The notes below the pieces were generated by a model. It was not told the DNA's origin. It was given only the letters and a program-made list of their open reading frames with translations, and searched no databases. Below, piece after piece: positions 1 through 8,202 of a stretch of 64,000 nt of DNA (position 1 is the stretch's first letter; every line of letters begins with the position of its first letter). Origin of the DNA: CALBPI01 sp039821605. GTDB taxonomy: Bacteria > Pseudomonadota > Gammaproteobacteria > Steroidobacterales > Woeseiaceae. The position numbers and the translations under genes were made by a program. The stretch covers positions 496,001-560,000 of the forward strand of contig JBCBNV010000001.1 in assembly GCA_039821605.1 (NCBI GenBank). Direction: 5' to 3'.

Positions 1-1062
1 GACGGCGTCGACCGCGCCCTCGTGGAAACCATCGCAGAACGCCAGAAGCTCGTCGCTGATATCGGCGCTCTGAAGTCTGCGCGCGGGCACCAGACGCGGG
101 ATTTTCGCCGCGAGCGAGCGGTGCTCGAGCGGGTCAGCGCCACGGCGGAGGCCGCCGGTCTCGATGCGGGGCTGGCGACCGATGTGCTGGCACTGTTGAT
201 CCGCGCATCGCTGCAACACCAGGAGAAGGCGCGCGTTCGGGCCGAAGGCACCGGCGGCGGGCAGAGTGTGCTCATTGTCGGTGGGGCAGGTCGTATGGGG
301 CGATGGTTCCGCGAGTTTTTTCACTCGCAGGGCTTCCAGACGGCCGTGGCTGACCCTGCCGCCGACCCCGAGGCACCCGCAAACTATCCCGATCTAGCCA
401 GCGCGGGTGTCGACTACGACATCATCGTCGTGGCCACGACACTGGCGCGCAGCGCGGATGTACTCGACGCACTGGTTGAATTGGCGCCACGCGGCCTGAT
501 CTTTGATGTCGGCTCGCTCAAGTCGCCGCTGCGCGAACCACTCGAACGGCTGGCGCAGGCGGGTCTCCGCGTCACGTCGGTGCACCCCATGTTCGGCCCC
601 GATACGCAGCTGCTTGCCGGCAAGCACGTCATTTTCGTGGACGTGGGGCATGCCGAGGCGAAGGCGGCCGCGCGCGACCTGTTCGCCTCGACCATGGCGA
701 GCTGCGTCGATATGGACCTGGACCAGCACGACCGCGTCATCGCCGATGTGCTGGGCCTGTCGCACGCAACGGGCATCGCGTTCGCCGATGCGCTCGCGTC
801 GAGTGCGTCGGTGCCCCACGGTGTGACGCAAATGACGAGTCCGACGTTTGATGCCCAGCTCGAGACGGCGAGCAAGGTCCTGCACGAGAGCCCTGAGCTC
901 TACTACGAGATTCAGAAACTCAACGATTACGGTCTCGACGCCCTGGAGCGACTTGCGACCTCGGTCAATCGCCTGCGCGACGCCGTGCGCGACGGCAAGC
1001 ACGACACCTTCATCGACATCATGCGCGATGGGCGTCGTTTCATAGACGAAGACATCGGTTGA
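1..1062 (+). CDS. tyrA: Bifunctional chorismate mutase / prephenate dehydrogenase (T-protein), 5' partial
   Basis: Two-step tyrosine branch enzyme: chorismate to prephenate, then NAD-dependent oxidative decarboxylation to 4-hydroxyphenylpyruvate, in the cytoplasm. The reading frame is open from base 1, and the residues before the first internal start (GTG at 22) already match the chorismate mutase helix (DGVDRALVE, then TIAERQKLV). The true start therefore lies left of the window, with roughly 20 residues missing compared with the 373-residue E. coli protein. The mutase part covers about the first 85 visible residues. The dehydrogenase Rossmann motif (VLIVGGAGRMG) follows, then the VHPMFGP segment typical of the family. 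gltX starts 40 bases downstream on the same strand. Family assignment is secure. Confidence 0.95.
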   Translation, partial: DGVDRALVETIAERQKLVADIGALKSARGHQTRDFRRERAVLERVSATAEAAGLDAGLATDVLALLIRASLQHQEKARVRAEGTGGGQSVLIVGGAGRMGRWFREFFHSQGFQTAVADPAADPEAPANYPDLASAGVDYDIIVVATTLARSADVLDALVELAPRGLIFDVGSLKSPLREPLERLAQAGLRVTSVHPMFGPDTQLLAGKHVIFVDVGHAEAKAAARDLFASTMASCVDMDLDQHDRVIADVLGLSHATGIAFADALASSASVPHGVTQMTSPTFDAQLETASKVLHESPELYYEIQKLNDYGLDALERLATSVNRLRDAVRDGKHDTFIDIMRDGRRFIDEDIG

Positions 1063-1102
1063 CGGCCCAGGCCGCGGCCCACTCACAGCGACGGAGCACA
1101 AC

Positions 1103-2512
1103 GTGAGCGTTCGAACCCGGTTCGCGCCCAGTCCCACGGGCGTCCTGCACATTGGCGGTGTCCGCACCGCGTTGTTTTGCTACCTGTACGCAAAGCGCCA
1201 TGGCGGCCAGTTCGTCCTGCGCATCGAGGACACGGACCGCGAGCGTTCCACGCAGGAATCCGTGGACGCCATCCTTGAGGGCATGAGCTGGCTCGGGCTC
1301 GAGGCCGACGAGGGGCCGTTTTTCCAGACCCAGCGCTTCGATCGTTACAAGGAAGTGCTCGACGACTGGCTCGAAAAGGGCCACGCCTACTACTGCTACT
1401 GCACGCGCGAGGAGCTCGATGAGCTGCGCGAGGCGCAGCGTGCCGCGGGCCTCAAGCCGCGCTACGATGGCCGCTGGCGTGACCGCACCGGGCCGCGCGA
1501 AGGCGTGGACCCCGTGATCCGGTTCCGCAATCCACTCGAGGGCGAGGTCGTGATTGACGACGCGGTGCGGGGGCTCGTCAGCGTTGCCAACGCCGAGCTC
1601 GATGACCTCATCATCGCGCGCTCGGACGGTACGCCGACCTACAACTTCACAGTGGTTGTCGACGACGCGGACATGGGCATCACACACGTGATCCGCGGTG
1701 ACGACCATCTGAGCAATACGCCGCGTCAGATCAACATGCTGCGCGCGCTTGGCGCGACGCCACCGCGTTACGCGCATGTCCCCATGATTCTGGGCGCCGA
1801 CGGCGCGCGACTCTCGAAGCGCCATGGTGCCGTGAACGTGATCGACTACCGCGAACGCGGTTACCTGCCCGAGGCGCTGCTCAACTATCTCGTCCGACTT
1901 GGCTGGTCGCACGGCGACCAGGAGATGTTCTCCATGGACGAGATGATCGCGCTGTTCGATCTCGATGACGTGAATGCCGCAGCTTCCACGTTTAACCCCG
2001 AGAAGCTCAACTGGATTAACCAGCAGTACATCCAGAGCGCGCATGTCGATCGGTTGACTGCAATGCTGGCCCAGCACCTGACGTCTCACGGGCTCGACCC
2101 GGCCGCCGGACCTGCGCTGGCGGACGTCGTCGAGGCCTATCGCGACCGGGCGGTCACGATGCGGGAAATGGCTGAGGACAGCGCCTACCTGTTCGCCGAT
2201 GAGATCGCTCTCGACGAGAAAGCAGCGAAAAAGCACCTGCGGCCTGTTGTCGCAGAACCGCTGGCCGCGCTGCGTGACGCGCTGGCCGCCACTGAAGACT
2301 GGCAGCCCGAAGCGCTTGGGGGCGTCGTAGAAGGCGTCGCCGAGTCTCTCGGACTCGGGATGGGCAAGGTCGGGCAGCCCGCACGCGTGGCGGTCACGGG
2401 TTCCGGCGCCTCCCCGGGGCTGGGTGACACGCTGGCGCTCGTCGGCAAGTCTCGCACGCTGGCCCGGCTCGAAAGGGCGCTCGGGTACATCGAGGATCGC
2501 GCCAAATCGTGA
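1103..2512 (+). CDS. gltX: Glutamate--tRNA ligase
   Basis: Class I aminoacyl-tRNA synthetase that charges tRNA-Glu with glutamate. The 469-residue product has the usual GltX length. It carries the HIGH-type motif HIGG at residues 16-19 and the KMSKS-type motif RLSKR at 236-240, with the catalytic domain in the first half and the anticodon-binding helical domain in the second. The GTG start at 1103 is chosen because a GGAG ribosome-binding site lies about seven bases upstream and because the family begins with VRTRFAPSPTG. A tRNA-Glu gene is present 47 kb away in the same window. The gene ends just before an A-tract/palindrome/T-tract that may help to terminate it. Confidence 0.97.
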   Translation: MSVRTRFAPSPTGVLHIGGVRTALFCYLYAKRHGGQFVLRIEDTDRERSTQESVDAILEGMSWLGLEADEGPFFQTQRFDRYKEVLDDWLEKGHAYYCYCTREELDELREAQRAAGLKPRYDGRWRDRTGPREGVDPVIRFRNPLEGEVVIDDAVRGLVSVANAELDDLIIARSDGTPTYNFTVVVDDADMGITHVIRGDDHLSNTPRQINMLRALGATPPRYAHVPMILGADGARLSKRHGAVNVIDYRERGYLPEALLNYLVRLGWSHGDQEMFSMDEMIALFDLDDVNAAASTFNPEKLNWINQQYIQSAHVDRLTAMLAQHLTSHGLDPAAGPALADVVEAYRDRAVTMREMAEDSAYLFADEIALDEKAAKKHLRPVVAEPLAALRDALAATEDWQPEALGGVVEGVAESLGLGMGKVGQPARVAVTGSGASPGLGDTLALVGKSRTLARLERALGYIEDRAKS

Positions 2513-2516
2513 CGGG

Positions 2517-2544
2517 AAAAAAGTGTGAACTAGCTCACATTTTT
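2517..2544. promoter_or_regulatory. CRP-type binding site, possibly doubling as a weak terminator of gltX
   Basis: Positions 2524-2539 read TGTGA, six bases, TCACA, a perfect CRP core. The central CTAG at 2530-2533 also matches the E. coli CRP consensus. Six A (2517-2522) precede and five T (2540-2544) follow the palindrome, so in RNA it could fold as a hairpin ending in U and act as a weak terminator for gltX. It lies about 140 bases upstream of the transcription start expected from the sigma-54 promoter of the next gene. The match is seen directly; CRP occupancy is inferred. Confidence 0.6.
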
Positions 2545-2644
2545 CTCGAACTTCCGGAAACTTGCCTGTCGGTGGAATTGACAACTGCGGCGCACGCCAC
2601 CCTCGGCGTGCCGCTAAGTGCTTGATTTTAATGCCGCTTAAAAA

Positions 2645-2661
2645 CTGGCATGCGGATTGCT
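2645..2661 (+). promoter_or_regulatory. Sigma-54 (RpoN) promoter of the PEP-CTERM gene
   Basis: The sequence CTGGCAT, then GCGGA, then TTGCT carries the invariant GG at 2647-2648 and GC at 2659-2660 with exactly ten bases between them, which is the defining -24/-12 spacing. Seven of the eight best-conserved positions of TGGCAC-N5-TTGC are met; the only change is C to T at the sixth base. Transcription would start near 2672, about 30 bases before the ATG at 2704. Because an ATG at 2650 lies inside the promoter, it cannot be the start codon of the gene. Confidence 0.75.
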
Positions 2662-2703
2662 TTGTATCTCGCGACACAAACTTATGCGTGGAGCACCACC
2701 AAC

Positions 2704-3438
2704 ATGGCAATCCGTAACCTCCGTTCCCTGATGCTCGTCGCCGCTGCGATCGCTGCAGCCCCGGCAAGCGCCACCGTGGTGCAGGGCAACAGCCTCCAGA
2801 ACGGTCTGAACAACGTGACCTATGGCAATAGCGCGGGCACGATCGATGCTGACTTCTACGACGTAAACGCAGCGCAGATCGGCGGCGACGCGATCTGGTC
2901 GATCACGTCGGGCATTGCCTCGGGCAACTCGCTAATACTCGAGTTTGCCGGTTTTGCGAACAACAACTCGTTCGGCATCTACGACATCTACGATTCGAGC
3001 AACACCCTCGAGATTTTCTCGGGCAGTGATTATGCCGGCTCGTTCGAGGTTGCCTTGGGTCTCGGCAACACGTTCATTTCGCTCTTCGACGGAGGCGCCG
3101 CGTCTTTCACCACGAGTGCGTTCGGCTACTACCTGTCCGGACCGGGTGGCAACTTTTACTCACAGGCGCACCTGAACCCAGGCGGTGCTGATCAGATGGT
3201 CGCCTACCAGGGCGATGGTGACATTTACATCGACGCATTGGGCTACGGTGCCACGCTGTTCGGACCCGGCGATTTCATTCTGGCCTGGGAAGACCTGCCG
3301 TACACGAACAGCGACGGCGACTACGAAGACTTCGTGGTTCTCGTCTCGTCGGTCACGCCGATTCCGGCACCTGCGGCACTCGGCCTGCTGGGCTTCGCGC
3401 TCATGGGTCTGGGCCTCGCACGCCGCCGTCGCGCCTGA
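2704..3438 (+). CDS. PEP-CTERM sorting-domain protein with a DUF4114-like domain
   Basis: Exported protein of 244 residues. Residues 1-22 form a signal peptide (hydrophobic LMLVAAAIAAA ending ASA). The middle is rich in Gly, Asn, Asp and Ser with low charge. Near residue 200 a stretch FILAWEDLPYTNSDGDYEDF resembles the DUF4114 signature. The last 25 residues are a PEP-CTERM signal: IPAPAA, a hydrophobic helix and a final RRRR cluster. Such tails are recognised by exosortase in the inner membrane, and the proteins go to the cell surface or extracellular matrix. No exosortase is present in the window. The ATG at 2704 has a GGAG ten bases upstream and lies just downstream of the sigma-54 promoter. 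A strong terminator follows, so the gene is monocistronic. Confidence 0.9.
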   Translation: MAIRNLRSLMLVAAAIAAAPASATVVQGNSLQNGLNNVTYGNSAGTIDADFYDVNAAQIGGDAIWSITSGIASGNSLILEFAGFANNNSFGIYDIYDSSNTLEIFSGSDYAGSFEVALGLGNTFISLFDGGAASFTTSAFGYYLSGPGGNFYSQAHLNPGGADQMVAYQGDGDIYIDALGYGATLFGPGDFILAWEDLPYTNSDGDYEDFVVLVSSVTPIPAPAALGLLGFALMGLGLARRRRA

Positions 3439-3488
3439 TCACGGCATAGCAACTACAGCTATTGCTGCCACCTCGGTGGCACCGAAAG

Positions 3489-3516
3489 CCCCGCGCATTG
3501 CGCGGGGTTTTTTTTT
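3489..3516 (+). terminator. Rho-independent terminator of the PEP-CTERM gene
   Basis: A perfect 8-bp GC-rich stem (CCCCGCGC, loop ATT, GCGCGGGG; 3489-3507) is followed at once by nine T (3508-3516). Confidence 0.93.
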
Positions 3517-3772
3517 GCCTGCGTTTGCGCAAGCTCGCCCATTGGGCCGGTGCTGCAGCCGGGCTGCGTTCGTAGTTTGATCAATGACTTAGCGGGAGCA
3601 CCGCGCGCCACGATGTCGGCGGAAACGCTGCGATGGCTGGCGCTCCGGGCGGTGACACTGCGCCACGGGCTGAGTCCGGCCGCGTCGGACAACCGCGCCG
3701 AAGCTGGTCATCGACTCCACAGCGGGCGCACAATAGTGCGGATACAGCATTGATTTATTGGGAGCATTCACT
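3517..3772. other. Intergenic region upstream of the RND efflux operon, no gene recognised
   Basis: About 256 bases lie between the terminator and the efflux adaptor. Short open frames on both strands show no recognisable protein and no convincing ribosome-binding site. The promoter of the efflux operon should be here, but no clear -35/-10 pair could be assigned. The AT-rich last 30 bases (CATTGATTTATTGGG) are the most likely area for it. Confidence 0.5.
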
Positions 3773-4957
3773 GTGCTGAGCTGGGTCGCGCGAATCGTGA
3801 TCGCGTTAATTATTCTATTGGTCTCATTCCTGGCTTTCGTTTCCCTATTGGCTGGCCGCACCGCGCCGGATCGTAAGCCCCAAGACGTTGTGGCGCCGAT
3901 CGTCGAGATCATCGAGCTCAAGCCCGAAACCGTCACGTTCAGCGTCGCCAGCCAGGGCACCGTCCAGCCGCTGACCCAGACCACGCTGTCCGCGGAAATC
4001 GCGGGCACCATCGTGAGCATGTCTGACGACTTCGTCGCAGGCGGCACCTTCGTCGCGGGCGAGGTGCTCATGACGATCGACCCGACCAACTACCGCGTCG
4101 CCGTTGACCGTGCCGAGGCTTCGGTGCGTCAGCGCCAGATCGAATACGACGGCGCCAAACGGCTTAACGAGCAGGGCTACCGCGCCGAAGCGGAGCTTTT
4201 GTCCGCGGAAGCAGCACTGGCATCGGCGCGCGCCGACCTCGTGCGCGCCGAGCGTGACCTCGACCGCACTGTGGTTCGGGTGCCTTACAACGGGATCGTC
4301 CGCAACCGCAACGCGCAGCTGGGCGACTACGTGGCGCCCGGCGCGTTGCTCGGCAGCGTGTTCGCCACGGACATCGTGGAAGTGCGTCTGCCGCTGCCCG
4401 ACCCTGACCTCGCGTTCGTCTCGCTGCCGCTGGTCAGTGACGGTGCGGCGGCCGAAGGGCCTGCGGTCACGCTCAACGGGAGCTTCCGCGGTCAGCCCGC
4501 CAGTTGGCTGGGCCGTGTCGTACGCACCGAAGGTGTCATCGATGAACGCAATCGCATGGTGTTCGCCGTTGCCCGCGTCAACGACCCGTACGGACTCTTG
4601 GGCGGTGAGGGCCCGGCGCTTCCTGTCGGGACGTTCGTCAATGCCGCCATCGACGGTGTCACGATGGACAACATCGCGAAGATTCCCCGCGAGCTCGTTC
4701 GCGGGGGTGACCAGGTCATCTTCCTCGACGACGAGTCTCAGCTGCGATTCGAGACCCTGGATTTCCTGCGCACGGATGCCGACTACGCCTACGTGAGTGC
4801 CGACCAACTGGCCCTTATGAAAATCGTATCGACGCGCCTCGAGGCGCCGCTCAACGGTATGAAGGTGCGTACCGGCGCTGATGTTGAAGCGCCCGATGAA
4901 AGCGTGGCCGAAGACACGACAGCGCAGCCTGAGGCCGACGAGGAGCCCAGCACGTGA
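3773..4957 (+). CDS. RND efflux periplasmic adaptor subunit (membrane fusion protein)
   Basis: Periplasmic adaptor that joins an RND pump to an outer-membrane channel. One N-terminal membrane segment (about residues 5-28, IVIALIILLVSFLAFVSLLA) is followed by the split lipoyl domain (TLSAEIAGTIVSM; VRVPYNGIVRNRNAQLGDYV), a helical hairpin between the halves, a beta-barrel domain and an acidic C-terminal tail. Start: GTG at 3773, eight bases after GGGAG. A TTG at 3758 is possible but would place the ribosome-binding site inside the coding sequence. The stop overlaps the GTG start of the pump gene (GTGA), so the two are translationally coupled. No outer-membrane channel gene is adjacent. Confidence 0.9.
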   Translation: MLSWVARIVIALIILLVSFLAFVSLLAGRTAPDRKPQDVVAPIVEIIELKPETVTFSVASQGTVQPLTQTTLSAEIAGTIVSMSDDFVAGGTFVAGEVLMTIDPTNYRVAVDRAEASVRQRQIEYDGAKRLNEQGYRAEAELLSAEAALASARADLVRAERDLDRTVVRVPYNGIVRNRNAQLGDYVAPGALLGSVFATDIVEVRLPLPDPDLAFVSLPLVSDGAAAEGPAVTLNGSFRGQPASWLGRVVRTEGVIDERNRMVFAVARVNDPYGLLGGEGPALPVGTFVNAAIDGVTMDNIAKIPRELVRGGDQVIFLDDESQLRFETLDFLRTDADYAYVSADQLALMKIVSTRLEAPLNGMKVRTGADVEAPDESVAEDTTAQPEADEEPST

Positions 4958-7900
4958 GTTCGGAAGGCGCAGCACCCCGCACAGGCATAATCGCGTGGTT
5001 CGCGCACAACCCGGTTGCCGCGAACCTCATGATGTTCCTCATCATCGGGCTCGGTATTTACTCCGCACTGACGATCCGCAAGCAGACCACGCCGGATTTT
5101 GAGGCCAACCTCGTGCAGGTGTCCGTGGCCTTCCCGGGTGCCGCCCCGCAGGAAGTCGAAGAAGGCATCGTCATCAAGATTGAGGATGCGCTGCAGGACG
5201 TGCCGGGCATCAAGGAGATCAACGGGACCGCCCGCGAAGGCGTTGGCAACGTCACCGTTGAGGTCAAGACAGACGCGGATCTCGATCAGGTCCTGAACCA
5301 GGTCAAGACGCGCGTTGATTCCATCAACTCGTTTCCGGAGCTCGCGGAGCGCCCCGTTATCGAGCGTCAGGAATTCACGTTCCCGGTCATCTTTGCCTCT
5401 GTTTATGGCGACCTCGACGAGTTCGCGCGCAAAGAGCTCGCGCTCGATATCAGGACGGGTCTTTTATCACTGCCCGGCATCAATGATGTTGAGGTCTACG
5501 GCGACCGCGACTATGAAATCAGCATCGAGGTCTCGCAGGAGACGCTGCGTCAGTACGGCCTGACGATGACCGAGATCGCACGGGCCATCCGCGATGGCGC
5601 GCGCGATATTCCGGGTGGCACCATCGAAACACGGGGTGGTGACATCCTGCTGCGCACGCAGGGCCAGGTGTACACGGGCCAGGAGTACGCCGACCTCGTC
5701 ATTCGTACGTTCTCGGACGGCACCCGCCTGCGCCTGCGCGACATTGCTCGCATCAATGACGGCTTTGTCGACAACGACGGCTTCGGGCGCTACAAGCGCG
5801 AACCCAATGTGACCCTCAACATCCTGGCCAGCGGGCAGGAGAACGAGCTGGCCACAGCGGAACAGGTCCGCAACTACATGGATACTGTTCGTGATCGCCT
5901 GCCCGAAGGCGTGTCCGTAGACGTCTGGGTCGATCGCTCGGCTTACCTCAAGCAGCGCCTCGACCTGATGCTCACGAATCTGACGCAGGGCGCGCTGCTC
6001 GTGTTCATCGTTCTGACGCTGTTCCTGAGGCTTAAGTTTGCGCTCTGGGTCATTGTCGGCATTCCCGTGACGTTTTTCGGTGCCCTCTGGCTCATGCCGC
6101 TCAATCCCTGGCCGGCCACGATCAATATGATCAGCCTGTTCGGGTTCATCCTCGTGCTCGGGATCGTCGTCGATGACGCGATCATCATTGGTGAGAGCAT
6201 CTATACCAATGTGCGGGAGAAAGGGCATTCGGTTACGAACGTCATCGACGGTGCGCATCGCGTCGCGATTGCGGCGACGTTCGGTGTCCTGACGACGATC
6301 GCGGCGTTCGCGCCCATGCTCGCCATTGGCGGGTTTGCGGGCGCGTTCCTGACGCCGCTGTCTGTTGTCGTCGCCCTGTGTCTCGTGTTCTCGCTCGTCG
6401 AGTCGAAGCTCATCCTGCCGGCGCATTTGGCGCACTCGAGAATTACGCCCGTCGACGAAGAAAAAATCTTTAGCCCGTACCGCAGCGTGCCGTTCTGGAC
6501 TTGGCCGCTTAAGGCTATCGAGCGCGCGCAACGGCGCACACAACATGGCCTGCAGTGGATTATTAAGAACGTCTACTCGCCCGTGCTGTCGGTAGCTGTG
6601 AGATACCGCGGCCTCACCGTGACCACATTCTTCGGCATGCTCATCGTGACCATGGGTCTCTTTGCCGGTGGCCTCGTTCGTTTCGTCTTTTTCCCGGAGA
6701 TCCCCGGTGAGTTCATGCAGATGGACCTCACGATGCAAAACGGGACGCCGACGACGCAACGCAATGCTGCGCTGATCGATATCGAGGACGACCTGTACCG
6801 CGTTCGTGACGAATATCTGGCCAATACGCCGGGCGCCGTTGACCCGCTCAAGAACGTGGCCACATTCACGCAAGGCCCGACTTCAGGGACGATTATCGTC
6901 GAGATGCCGCCTGCGGAAACGCAGACGATCTACATGGATGAACTCACGAGCCTCTGGCGCGAAGCTGTGGGTGACGTGCCCGGCGCGCGGAGCGTGACGT
7001 TCTCGGACGGCAATCCGCTGGGTGGCGGGCCGCCGCTGAGTTTCTCGTTCAGCGGCAGCAACTATCAGGCACTGGAGCAGGTCTCGGAATTGCTGTCGGC
7101 GGAATTGCGCGCCTACGAAGGTGTGTTTGACATCCGCAACTCGGCGAGCCCGGGCGGTGACGAAATCCAGCTGCAGATCAAGCCGGAAGCCGAGGCGCTG
7201 GGCATCACGCTGAATGCACTCGGCACGCAGGTCCGCCAGGCGTTCTTCGGTGAGGAAGTGCAGCGCATCCAGCGCGGCACCGACGAGCTCAAGGTGATGC
7301 TGCGCTACCCCGAAGCGCAGCGCGCGTCGGTGGCCAATCTCGAGAACATGCTCATCACGACCCCGGACGGCGACGAGGTGCCATTCTTCGAGGTCGCTGA
7401 GGTGACGTACGGTGACGCGTATTCGCAGATCTCTCGACTGAACGGCGAGCGTACGGTGACCGTGTCGGCCGATGTCGACCCCATTGTGGCGCAACCGGGC
7501 CGTGTGGTCGCTGACATCTCAACGCGGGTCATCCCCGACTTGTTGTCTCGATACAGCGGCGTCGAGTACGCGCTGTCGGGCTCGAGTCTCGAGGAGCAGG
7601 AGGCGATCAGAGATCTCATTCTCGGCGCGTTGGCCGCGCTGTTCCTGATTTATGCGCTCATCGCCATTCCGCTAAAGTCCTACGCGCAGCCACTGATCAT
7701 CATGTCAGTGATCCCGTTCGGCTTTGTCGGCGCCGTCATCGGTCATCTCATCCTTGGCCAGGCGATCAGCCTGTTCTCGCTGTTTGGTCTCATAGCGCTG
7801 GCGGGTGTTGTCGTCAACGACAGCCTGATCATGATCGACTTCGTGAACAAAGCGCGAAGGGCCGGTATGCCGATCGAGGAGGCCGTCGTGCAGTCGGGTA

Positions 7901-8169
7901 AGGCCCGTTTCCGCGCCATCATCCTTACGTCGCTGACGACAGCGGTCGGGCTTATGCCGATCATGCTCGAGAAGAGCACGCAGGCGCAGTTCGTCATTCC
8001 CATGGCGATCAGCCTGAGTTTCGGCATTCTGTTTGCCACGCTCATCACGCTGTTGCTGATCCCGTCGCTCTATATGCTGCAGGACGATTTCCTGCGTGCG
8101 ACCCGTCGAGCCTGGAACTGGTTCCTCAATCGACCGCCTGAAATCGCCGCAACGGGTAGAGAGAGCTGA
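4954..8169 (+). CDS. RND efflux transporter permease subunit (AcrB/HAE type)
   Basis: Inner-membrane proton-driven drug/metabolite pump of 1071 residues, the usual length. It shows the duplicated RND layout: one N-terminal helix, a large periplasmic porter domain, six helices, then the same again. The proton-relay pair Asp407-Asp408 (VLGIVVDDAIIIGE) has the same numbering as in AcrB. The TM10 lysine of AcrB (K940) is not present; the segment reads ALAGVVVNDSLIMIDF, as in many AcrB-like proteins outside the classic HAE1 group. The GTG start overlaps the stop of the adaptor gene. The substrate cannot be predicted. Confidence 0.93.
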   Translation: MSSEGAAPRTGIIAWFAHNPVAANLMMFLIIGLGIYSALTIRKQTTPDFEANLVQVSVAFPGAAPQEVEEGIVIKIEDALQDVPGIKEINGTAREGVGNVTVEVKTDADLDQVLNQVKTRVDSINSFPELAERPVIERQEFTFPVIFASVYGDLDEFARKELALDIRTGLLSLPGINDVEVYGDRDYEISIEVSQETLRQYGLTMTEIARAIRDGARDIPGGTIETRGGDILLRTQGQVYTGQEYADLVIRTFSDGTRLRLRDIARINDGFVDNDGFGRYKREPNVTLNILASGQENELATAEQVRNYMDTVRDRLPEGVSVDVWVDRSAYLKQRLDLMLTNLTQGALLVFIVLTLFLRLKFALWVIVGIPVTFFGALWLMPLNPWPATINMISLFGFILVLGIVVDDAIIIGESIYTNVREKGHSVTNVIDGAHRVAIAATFGVLTTIAAFAPMLAIGGFAGAFLTPLSVVVALCLVFSLVESKLILPAHLAHSRITPVDEEKIFSPYRSVPFWTWPLKAIERAQRRTQHGLQWIIKNVYSPVLSVAVRYRGLTVTTFFGMLIVTMGLFAGGLVRFVFFPEIPGEFMQMDLTMQNGTPTTQRNAALIDIEDDLYRVRDEYLANTPGAVDPLKNVATFTQGPTSGTIIVEMPPAETQTIYMDELTSLWREAVGDVPGARSVTFSDGNPLGGGPPLSFSFSGSNYQALEQVSELLSAELRAYEGVFDIRNSASPGGDEIQLQIKPEAEALGITLNALGTQVRQAFFGEEVQRIQRGTDELKVMLRYPEAQRASVANLENMLITTPDGDEVPFFEVAEVTYGDAYSQISRLNGERTVTVSADVDPIVAQPGRVVADISTRVIPDLLSRYSGVEYALSGSSLEEQEAIRDLILGALAALFLIYALIAIPLKSYAQPLIIMSVIPFGFVGAVIGHLILGQAISLFSLFGLIALAGVVVNDSLIMIDFVNKARRAGMPIEEAVVQSGKARFRAIILTSLTTAVGLMPIMLEKSTQAQFVIPMAISLSFGILFATLITLLLIPSLYMLQDDFLRATRRAWNWFLNRPPEIAATGRES

Positions 8170-8202
8170 TTCAGTACCCCAGCTCGGGCTAGAATCGCGG
8201 CC

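Noticed and set aside
2578..2606. TTGACA at 2578-2583 as a sigma-70 -35 box for the PEP-CTERM gene
   Set aside because: No acceptable -10 box lies 16-18 bases downstream (CCTCGG).
2650..2703. ATG at 2650 as start of the PEP-CTERM gene
   Set aside because: It lies inside the -24/-12 sigma-54 promoter and would put 18 residues before the signal peptide.
1040..2767. A 575-codon minus-strand frame
   Set aside because: Antisense to gltX; it also spans the CRP site and sigma-54 promoter region.
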